Shown here: piece after piece, positions 1-5,154 of the stretch | Numbering within the stretch: position 1 is the stretch's first letter | Layout: each line of letters begins with the position of its first letter | Assembly: GCA_023131555.1 (NCBI GenBank) | Contig: JAGLZJ010000040.1 | Coordinates: forward strand, 1-7,195 | Direction of reading: 5' to 3' | DNA: 7,195 nt | Source of the DNA: Candidatus Bathyarchaeota archaeon | GTDB lineage: Archaea > Thermoproteota > Bathyarchaeia > Bathyarchaeales > SOJC01 | Translations under genes and position numbers: made by a program | Notes under the pieces: generated by a model | What the model was told of the DNA's origin: nothing | Databases searched by the model: none | Seen by the model: only the letters and a program-made list of their open reading frames with translations

Positions 1-888
1 GTTCATTTGGTCATTGATGAAACTGAAGAAATCTGTGATCTTCTCAGGTTTCCACATTGTCTTTTCACTTAGGCTGTAAAACGAGTAAGGTGTGTGTCGG
101 CCTGAGACGCCGTCTGGTGAGACTTCCATCCCATGGTCGCTGACGATAATCAACAGGCAGTCTTTAGGCAACTTGAAACGAATGTTGTATGCTAGCATGT
201 TCAGTCGCCGGTACAGGCTCTTCATCTTTGAAGTTCTGGTCATGAAAACGTGCCCCATCTGATCGGCTAACGGAATCCATGTCATTAACAGATTCCAGTC
301 TTCAGCTAGCCGTCTTGATGTTTCTTGGATCATGAGTTCACTACTGTTCAGAACATGGTCTTCAAAGGCTTGTAGGTCTCCATCAAATATCCTTTCTGTG
401 TAGTTGAACAACCACTCGAGGTTAAGATTGTACATAGGGACGTTAACTGCTACGCGCTTCTTCCCCAAGTCAAAGATCGTTGTGCCTTTGAGCATTTCTT
501 TTCCAGCAGGCTTCTTTCGGAGTCTGAGCAGTCTGAGGGCGGGGATGAATATTTTCTTGCCGAAGGTCTTTCTAACTGTGTCGCTTCCCCTGACTCTTTT
601 TATGGGCGTATTCCACCTTATCCACTCTGCAAACCTCGGATAGACTTTCCAGTTGTCTATGTCTTGAACGATGCCTGTGATGAATGAACCCCAGACTTGA
701 GGAGACAAGGGTTCACCATGTCTTCTATTGATGATTGACAGGAATCTCCCACACTGTTTCTGTTTCAGATGCTTCAGATTCCATCTGTGAACTAGCTCAA
801 AGGACAGTCCGTCTAGAGCTAAGATGCAGACTTTCACCAAGACCACATTGCTTCCTTTGAAGATATTTGTCACTCGTCTTCTCTTCAT
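1..888 (-). CDS. Alkaline-phosphatase-superfamily phosphodiesterase, type I phosphodiesterase/nucleotide pyrophosphatase-like (partial, 3' end missing)
   Basis: The reading frame is open from an ATG at 888 to the left edge, giving 296 residues without a stop. I translated it by hand. The superfamily's metal-site layout is visible: a hydrophobic strand ending in ALDG (D26), the segment LSPQVWGSFITG (61-72) where the nucleophile sits, D209-x3-H213 (DQMGH), SDHGM with D251/H252, and H265 in GRHTPY. These enzymes hydrolyse phosphodiester or pyrophosphate bonds using two metal ions; the substrate here cannot be told. The nucleophile position seems to hold Ser62 rather than the usual Thr. No signal peptide is evident, so it is probably cytosolic. 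The start is uncertain: a GTG at 835-837 (codon 18) would give the typical MKVCILALDG beginning, and neither start has a strong ribosome site. It is divergent from the GIY-YIG gene and has no obvious functional link to the polymerase operon. Confidence 0.85.
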   Translation of the reverse strand, partial: MKRRRVTNIFKGSNVVLVKVCILALDGLSFELVHRWNLKHLKQKQCGRFLSIINRRHGEPLSPQVWGSFITGIVQDIDNWKVYPRFAEWIRWNTPIKRVRGSDTVRKTFGKKIFIPALRLLRLRKKPAGKEMLKGTTIFDLGKKRVAVNVPMYNLNLEWLFNYTERIFDGDLQAFEDHVLNSSELMIQETSRRLAEDWNLLMTWIPLADQMGHVFMTRTSKMKSLYRRLNMLAYNIRFKLPKDCLLIIVSDHGMEVSPDGVSGRHTPYSFYSLSEKTMWKPEKITDFFSFINDQMN

Positions 889-952
889 AGTCCGAGCAGA
901 ATATTATTTGTTATGCGTGTAGCATAGATCGGCAAAAATTCAAAAGGAACGC

Positions 953-960
953 ATACATAT
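953..960 (+). promoter_or_regulatory. TATA-like box for the GIY-YIG gene
   Basis: The A/T stretch ATACATAT lies about 25-30 bp before the probable start at 984. This is the usual archaeal distance from TATA box to transcription start, so the mRNA would have only a few bases of leader. The A-rich stretch before it (934-945) could include the BRE. Such boxes are weak evidence on their own. Confidence 0.3.
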
Positions 961-965
961 CTCTA

Positions 966-976
966 ACCGTTACGGT
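966..976. promoter_or_regulatory. Operator-like palindrome ACCGT-T-ACGGT
   Basis: This is a perfect inverted repeat with 5-bp arms and one central base, in the 95-bp space between two divergent genes. It lies between a TATA-like box (953-960) and the start of the plus-strand gene, where a bound protein would cover the transcription start. Close relatives occur at 5075-5085 and 5130-5140 in the only other divergent intergenic region. That it is an operator is inference from symmetry, place and recurrence. Confidence 0.45.
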
Positions 977-977
977 G
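974..977 (+). promoter_or_regulatory. Ribosome binding site GGTG that decides the start at 984
   Basis: GGTG is the central part of the archaeal anti-Shine-Dalgarno target (GGAGGTGATC) and stands six bases before ATG 984. The GTG it contains (975-977) is a longer in-frame start candidate with no ribosome site of its own. It also overlaps the right arm of the 966-976 palindrome. Confidence 0.4.
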
Positions 978-983
978 CAGAAG

Positions 984-1748
984 ATGCCGATCTCAGGAAA
1001 GATGTACGTTTGGGGAGAGAAGGCGCAGAATGCTCCTGAAGAATCCGGGGTCTACGCCCTTTATGATGAGAACAGTCATCTGATTTTCCTTGGAAAGACT
1101 GAGAATCTTCAGACAGAGTTCAGACACTACTTAGAGACTGAATTCGGAGACGATCCTCGCAAGCAGAAGACAAGGTACTACATGCGGGAATATACTCCAC
1201 AGCATAATGAGCGAGTGAGAGATCTACTGGAGGAATACAGAGAAGTGCATGGAAGTTTTCCTCCGTGCAACGAAGTATCCCCTTCAACAACCAAGAACGC
1301 AAGACACGAATCTGGATTCCACTTCTATGAAGGTCTAGGCAAACCCCTTGGTGAAGTCGCCCTGAATCTAGACGAATTTAAAGATAAGCTGCTGAATATT
1401 CCTGCTGCCTCTGTAGAATTTCATCAGACTAGGGGCGACTTTGCAAACTGGGTCGCTGATGTTATTGAGAATCCTCAACTAGCGGAGACCATGTCCAACA
1501 TTGGGGGAACGGGAGAAAATCTTAGGGCGAGACTTATCCGCTCACTGAATGGTTCAGATGTCCTTTCAGAGGACGCTGAATGCCCTCAATGTGGTAGAAC
1601 GGCAGCTCCCATCAAGACTTGGAAGATGGCAGGACGCCCATCCGCCACGGGAGAAAGGCTTCAACTGACGATAGGGCACTACCGATGTCCTGTGTGCGAG
1701 AAGACGTTTCGTAAAGTGATTGAAAAGAAGAAAATCAGAGATACTTAG
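984..1748 (+). CDS. GIY-YIG-like nuclease domain + DUF5752-like domain + Cren7-like zinc ribbon protein
   Basis: Residue numbers count from an upstream in-frame GTG at 975. I prefer ATG 984 because GGTG at 974-977 is then a Shine-Dalgarno core six bases before it. Residues 24-100 resemble the GIY-YIG nuclease fold: G25-V-Y27, F38-L-G40, R50, then a helix with E79/E86 and N99. GVY to FLG spacing is 11 residues, as between the two motif tyrosines of I-TevI, but the YIG tyrosine is Phe. Residues 115-190 match my memory of archaeal DUF5752 (FHFYEG, LDEF, EFHQTRGDFANWV). Residues 203-254 form a zinc ribbon (C203/C206, C238/C241) with a KTWKMAGRP core and IGHYRCPVCEKTFR, which lines up with chromatin protein Cren7. 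A structure-aimed or DNA-binding nuclease is plausible, but activity is unproven given the Y-to-F change. Its 3' end overlaps the polymerase gene tail-to-tail by 14 bp. Confidence 0.85.
   Translation: MPISGKMYVWGEKAQNAPEESGVYALYDENSHLIFLGKTENLQTEFRHYLETEFGDDPRKQKTRYYMREYTPQHNERVRDLLEEYREVHGSFPPCNEVSPSTTKNARHESGFHFYEGLGKPLGEVALNLDEFKDKLLNIPAASVEFHQTRGDFANWVADVIENPQLAETMSNIGGTGENLRARLIRSLNGSDVLSEDAECPQCGRTAAPIKTWKMAGRPSATGERLQLTIGHYRCPVCEKTFRKVIEKKKIRDT
1723..1734 (-). terminator. Candidate T-rich terminator of the polymerase operon
   Basis: On the minus strand the bases right after the polymerase stop codon read TTTTCTTCTTTT. Archaeal RNA polymerase often terminates at T-rich tracts without a hairpin. 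The tract lies antisense to the last codons (lysine-rich tail) of the convergent gene, so it may simply reflect AAG/AAA codons there. Confidence 0.3.
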
Positions 1749-4080
1749 AGCTTTCCGTGCGCATGCATGTATGTGCGTGGCAGAAATGAGTTAGTTCCGT
1801 TCTGCGATAGCCTGTTACGATGTCGCAGATTCTTTCAACTGAGTAGCCGAATGGACTCAGAATGTTGGAGGCAGCAGAATGCAGGAGAAAAATGTATTTC
1901 TTAACGTCGGGATTCGTTCCTGTTTCAATTAACTCTTCTGCTTTCACTCTTCTCTCATAGCGCCTGTTCGCTACATCCGTATAGATGAATCTAACGTTTT
2001 TGCCCGCGGGTGCTTCTATACCTGCTTTCAGAAGCTGTTTAGCTGCAATCAGTTGACTCACTCTCTTCTGGTAACCTTCGAGATTCTTTGATAGGCGTTT
2101 TGTGACGATTAGATCCTGTGTTGGGACTTCCCTATCCAGTATTCTTTTTCGATACTTCTTCACTACTTCTAAAGCATCAGGAATTTTTTGCCTGAAGGCT
2201 TCAGCATTTCTGGCGGTAGCTAAAACTTTTATCATTTCCATTTGAACATCATACAGAATTTTCGGCGTGTCCCTCCTTCTTATCTCAATGCCTCTGACTT
2301 TAATTTCTCCATCCTTTTTTACTCCATAGTAGCGATTCAAAACTGCAACGTTTGGGTGAATCTTCGAGGGAAGGAAAACTATCCATTTATAGCGTCCTAC
2401 GAAATTCAGGGGCACTCCGAACTCTTCAGTCACTTTTTCGCAGAAGTTGACGTATTCATGTGCTTTTGCTCCATCCTTCTTCAGCCAGAGAGCGTCAACA
2501 ATACCATGAACGATGCTGAACCCTTTCTCTTCAGCCAGATGTGCCGTTCTTAGAAAGACGTCTCTGCCAAAAGCACAGACCCCGATGTGTCCATCAACTG
2601 TCCCGAATTTTGAGTTTCTGTATCCTAGATAGCCAAAGCATGTTACCAGAATCCATTTCAAGGCCGCCTGACGTCTTTCATATGTTTCCTTCAGTTCTTG
2701 GTTTTCCACCTCTTTCTTCAGTCTTTTGTAATGCAGCCTCTTTTCTATAGTAAACTTCAGAGTCTTTGGAATAATTCCAGTGCGTTTCTCGCAGATGTTG
2801 TAGTTAAGCTCTGAAACGCGTAGCCTTGAGTCTGGGCAACATTTGCAGAGAACTGTTTCAGCCGAGATGTTCTTCTGAGACATCAGAGATGGATACATTG
2901 AAGAGAAGTCGACTTCTCCAACCCAATCATGGATTCCAACGATTGGCTCAAAGATGAATCCTCCGCGGTCTCCTACAAGAAGCTCATATGCTGATTTGAA
3001 AGATTCAGGCACGCTTTTATTTCTTGGAATCAGCACTCCATCTTTCTCAGCCTGATGCAACTGAAGGGACGCCATGCTTGAGCCTATGGAAGAACGGGAA
3101 GCCCTATGCAGTGGCACTCGGCATGTTCTTGCAATTTCAAAAATACCTTCCAAACCGCTTTCCTTAATGAAAACGTTCCTCAAATCAATGTGAACTCTGC
3201 CATAGAGTCTACGCGTTGGAGCTCGGTAGTAGGTTCTGCCATAGGAGAAGAAGCTTGTGCCACGCCTCTGTTCTGCAAGAAGGGGCACGTTTTCCCTACT
3301 TAGAACGAATTCCTCTGAGACATCGTTAACTAACGCTCTTCTTGCAAGATAAGGAAGCATATGCGCATCTCCCCCGTTAGTCAGAAGGATATCGGGATCC
3401 ACTACGTGAACTTCATTGATGAACTGAAGCAGCTTCTCTCTTTCGTCGCCGGAATCAAAACGTTTCGCACATGAACCATTTGTTGAGACTGCTATCTCAC
3501 CTAAGGGATCGTTGAAGCTTGCTACCTTATTCCTCCGTGCAACATTGATGTCGACCTGCATGATTCGCAGAGGAGGAATTGAATAACAAACGCTTTCCAC
3601 CGCATCATGAAGATGAAAATGAAGCTTTCGCTTCCAGATTCCTACTTCCGCAAAGGCAAGTGGAAAGATATCTTGCTCATAAAGGTAGGCTTGAGTGCTC
3701 TCTAAATCGCAATTATAAACCTGAAACTTCAGGTATCCGCCAGATTCTAGGATCTTTCGTGCAACGAGTGGAATCTTCCTGCAATCTTCCAGAACAACCT
3801 CGAGGATTTTTGATTTCGATGCACTGATTAACCTGACGTTTCCAGAGACGTCACCTGCTGAAATGACATTTCTGCTCAGGCGTAATCGACTAGCGAGTCT
3901 TTCCAGATGTTCTTCTGTGCCTGAGACATAGATTTTCGGCTTGAACTCATCTATCAAACGGAGTCTTTCACCATTCTCGCCAATGACCCAGACACTCATC
4001 TGCCCTATAGCTGAAGGATAGAGATCAAATACCCAGCCCTTTACATGTTTAAGGTTGGATCTGTTGTTCTCTAGCTGCAT
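1735..4080 (-). CDS. polB: Family-B DNA polymerase, PolB2-like, with inactivated and deleted exonuclease
   Basis: The product has 781 residues. An N-terminal domain (about 13-130) resembles that of archaeal B polymerases (KGWVFDLYPS). The 3'-5' exonuclease is dead by inspection: Exo I reads VDIN (D177, N179 for the catalytic Glu), Exo II reads TNGGDAHM with Met241 for Asp, and about 65 residues that should hold Exo III are missing between HIDL (297-300) and the EIARTCRVP segment. The polymerase core is preserved: GGF (373-375), motif A DFSSMYPS (D391), motif B around K475 to CFGYLGY (481-487), motif C HGIVDALW with D529, and KVRGIEIRRRD (594-604). Motif C lacks the first Asp of DTD but keeps the one that binds metal in RB69 polymerase. 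A cysteine cluster (C412, C414, C415, C430) sits between motifs A and B. DNA synthesis without proofreading, as in translesion synthesis, is likely. It is last in its operon, overlapping the helical gene by 32 bp. Confidence 0.93.
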   Translation of the reverse strand: MQLENNRSNLKHVKGWVFDLYPSAIGQMSVWVIGENGERLRLIDEFKPKIYVSGTEEHLERLASRLRLSRNVISAGDVSGNVRLISASKSKILEVVLEDCRKIPLVARKILESGGYLKFQVYNCDLESTQAYLYEQDIFPLAFAEVGIWKRKLHFHLHDAVESVCYSIPPLRIMQVDINVARRNKVASFNDPLGEIAVSTNGSCAKRFDSGDEREKLLQFINEVHVVDPDILLTNGGDAHMLPYLARRALVNDVSEEFVLSRENVPLLAEQRRGTSFFSYGRTYYRAPTRRLYGRVHIDLRNVFIKESGLEGIFEIARTCRVPLHRASRSSIGSSMASLQLHQAEKDGVLIPRNKSVPESFKSAYELLVGDRGGFIFEPIVGIHDWVGEVDFSSMYPSLMSQKNISAETVLCKCCPDSRLRVSELNYNICEKRTGIIPKTLKFTIEKRLHYKRLKKEVENQELKETYERRQAALKWILVTCFGYLGYRNSKFGTVDGHIGVCAFGRDVFLRTAHLAEEKGFSIVHGIVDALWLKKDGAKAHEYVNFCEKVTEEFGVPLNFVGRYKWIVFLPSKIHPNVAVLNRYYGVKKDGEIKVRGIEIRRRDTPKILYDVQMEMIKVLATARNAEAFRQKIPDALEVVKKYRKRILDREVPTQDLIVTKRLSKNLEGYQKRVSQLIAAKQLLKAGIEAPAGKNVRFIYTDVANRRYERRVKAEELIETGTNPDVKKYIFLLHSAASNILSPFGYSVERICDIVTGYRRTELTHFCHAHTCMRTESSKYL
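1756..1779. repeat. 24-bp alternating purine-pyrimidine tract (potential Z-DNA)
   Basis: Every base from 1756 to 1779 alternates pyrimidine and purine, with GCATGCATG at the centre. It begins 8 bp after the stop of the GIY-YIG gene and lies within the last codons of the polymerase gene, encoding the H-A-H-T-C-M part of its tail. Such runs can take the left-handed Z form under negative supercoiling. A functional role is inference. Confidence 0.45.
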
Positions 4081-4318
4081 CGAGTTCTTTCTCTATTCGA
4101 TTCAAAGCTCTCTGGTGATGGAGAAGGATAGACACAACCATTGGCTCGAATAGTATGGGGCGTGTGGCATTGCTTCCGGCTGAAGCATAGTTTCTGCAGG
4201 CATTCATCATATTCTCAAAGGCATCGCGATGCTCTTTTCGCAGGGCCTTTGCGAAACCACTCCACTTCCTCAGTTCTTTGTCAAGAGCTCTTCGATATGA
4301 TTCTACAGTCTTCCCCAT
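4049..4318 (-). CDS. Small helical protein of the polymerase operon, unknown function
   Basis: I do not recognise a named family for this 89-residue protein. The sequence predicts two or three amphipathic helices: 4-32 (rich in Arg, Lys and Glu), 33-46, and 57-86 after a short turn at 47-56 (SAGSNATRP). There is no cysteine pair, signal peptide or membrane segment. Its start is well supported: GGAGG at 4326-4330 lies seven bases upstream. It overlaps the RadA-like gene by 16 bp and the polymerase gene by 32 bp, so the three are probably translated together from one mRNA. The fixed place between a RecA-like protein and a polymerase suggests a bridging or regulatory subunit. I recall small helical proteins being noted beside archaeal PolB2 genes, but cannot confirm that this is the same family. 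Confidence 0.75.
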   Translation of the reverse strand: MGKTVESYRRALDKELRKWSGFAKALRKEHRDAFENMMNACRNYASAGSNATRPILFEPMVVSILLHHQRALNRIEKELDAAREQQIQP

Positions 4319-5064
4319 GTTTCTGCCTCCGCAGAGTCTGATGAATGCAGAAGTCTCTCTGAAAAAGAGGTGCCGCCTAATGCATGAAGGTGATGTTTCT
4401 CTAAGATGAATTGTTGAAGTCTCTCTCCCCTTTTCGTGTACGCAGAAGGCTTGATTGAAGCTACAACATCTGCCTGTTCACGGAGCATCTCCTTTAAGAG
4501 ACTGCTGCGAATGTTTGACGGCGATGGAAGAAGGTAAGTGGCAACTGCCAGAATGTCTTTTTCTTTAGCGAACTTCGAGAGGTAGAGAGTTAACTGGTGA
4601 AAGACTTCTTCAGCTTCTCTTTCTGGGACATCTTCATCCAGATATAATCTTGGAAGATCAGATACTACAACGAGTTTTGTGTTGAACTCTTCAACAGCTC
4701 GCTCGAGTCGCTCAAGGATAAGATTAGTCATTTGATAGGCCGTAAACGCCCTAGAGATGAAGATTCGCTCTAAAACTTCCCGTGCATCTAATCCATAGAG
4801 CTGTGCAATGTGCGACGCAACATATAGCTTGAAACTGTTTCCTCCATCAATAAAAACCACGTTCGTCCCTAACCCTCCTTCTTCTGGAGGCAGCTGAGCT
4901 CTAACACACAAGAGCATTGATAACGTTAAGGCTGATAACGAACCTTGAAGAACAGCGAAGTCCCTAAGGGCGAAACCTGGGAGAAGCGCGTCCACGGTTT
5001 TTATGTTGAATGATAAATGTGCCTGAGCGCGAAGTGTCTCAGTGTTTATCTCTGACAAGTTCAC
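4303..5064 (-). CDS. RadA/RadB-like RecA-fold protein with lost ATPase site
   Basis: The product has 253 residues and starts at GTG 5064, preceded by a purine-rich AAGGAAG. Its core aligns with the archaeal RadA ATPase domain: TVDALLPGFALRDFAVLQGS (23-42) resembles the RecA lead-in to the P-loop, VVFIDGGNSF (69-78) stands where RadA has a DTEGTF-type segment, and GLDAREVLERIFISRAF (91-107) matches the RadA pattern GLD-EVL-NI-ARA. LVVVSDL (131-137) is a Walker B strand. The Walker A motif is gone: GSLSALTLS (41-49) has no GKT, and the glutamate of the TEG segment is absent. ATP binding is therefore unlikely and the protein probably acts as a structural partner, perhaps binding RadA, DNA or the polymerase. 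The N-terminal helix-hairpin-helix domain of RadA is also missing. It is the first gene of the operon. A diverged KaiC/RadB-type protein is the main alternative. Confidence 0.85.
   Translation of the reverse strand: MNLSEINTETLRAQAHLSFNIKTVDALLPGFALRDFAVLQGSLSALTLSMLLCVRAQLPPEEGGLGTNVVFIDGGNSFKLYVASHIAQLYGLDAREVLERIFISRAFTAYQMTNLILERLERAVEEFNTKLVVVSDLPRLYLDEDVPEREAEEVFHQLTLYLSKFAKEKDILAVATYLLPSPSNIRSSLLKEMLREQADVVASIKPSAYTKRGERLQQFILEKHHLHALGGTSFSERLLHSSDSAEAETWGRL
4326..4330 (-). promoter_or_regulatory. Strong Shine-Dalgarno GGAGG for the helical protein gene
   Basis: On the minus strand GGAGG is followed by seven bases and then ATG 4318. It lies inside the last codons of the RadA-like gene, so ribosomes finishing that gene can restart here. 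It is the clearest ribosome site in the window. Confidence 0.65.
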
Positions 5065-5070
5065 CTGCTT

Positions 5071-5085
5071 CCTTACCGTTAAGGT
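5071..5085. promoter_or_regulatory. Operator-like imperfect palindrome before the polymerase operon
   Basis: The sequence ACCGT-T-AAGGT (5075-5085) differs from the perfect palindrome at 966-976 in one of 11 bases; adding the next G makes it 11 of 12. It also forms a separate inverted repeat, CCTTA (5071-5075) with TAAGG (5080-5084). It lies between the TATA-like element (5108-5115) and the GTG start at 5064, around or just after the expected transcription start of the operon. The arm CCTTA, read on the minus strand, also supplies the purine-rich ribosome site. Confidence 0.42.
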
Positions 5086-5107
5086 GACTATTGGGGTTCT
5101 TAGGATT

Positions 5108-5115
5108 CTTTTAAG
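5108..5115. promoter_or_regulatory. Near-symmetrical TATA-like element between divergent genes
   Basis: CTTTTAAG reads CTTAAAAG on the other strand, so one A/T element could serve TATA-binding protein in both directions. It lies about 43 bp from each start codon. Transcription beginning 25-27 bp away on either side would fall at or near the two operator-like copies. No experimental support is available. Confidence 0.35.
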
Positions 5116-5129
5116 TTAGGTTGCAGAAT

Positions 5130-5140
5130 ACCGTAACGAA
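5130..5140. promoter_or_regulatory. Operator-like half-palindrome before the DUF72 genes
   Basis: ACCGT-A-ACGAA shares ACCGTAACG exactly with the minus strand of the palindrome at 966-976; the last two bases of the second arm are diverged. It lies about 19 bp after the TATA-like element and 15 bp before the GTG start at 5155, so it should overlap the transcription start. Confidence 0.38.
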
Positions 5141-5154
5141 ACAGACACAGCGAA

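Noticed and set aside
404..643. Open frame of 79 codons on the plus strand
   Set aside because: It is antisense to the phosphodiesterase, whose catalytic motifs are clear; its own product is low-complexity and unlike any family.
975..983. GTG 975 as the start of the GIY-YIG gene
   Set aside because: No ribosome site precedes it, and its own bases form a GGTG Shine-Dalgarno correctly spaced for ATG 984. It cannot be excluded.
1120..1302. Minus-strand frame of 60 codons
   Set aside because: It is the shadow of the GIY-YIG-like domain on the other strand.
1757..1778. Hairpin terminator after the GIY-YIG gene
   Set aside because: The stem is short and interrupted (CGCA with TGCG) and no T run follows; the alternating base pattern explains the partial symmetry.
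2242..3827. Several plus-strand frames (2242-2553, 2541-2750, 3106-3303, 3579-3827)
   Set aside because: All lie antisense inside the polymerase gene, whose motifs span the same bases.
4141..4341. Plus-strand frame of 66 codons
   Set aside because: It is antisense to the helical protein gene, which has a strong ribosome site and operon overlap in its favour.
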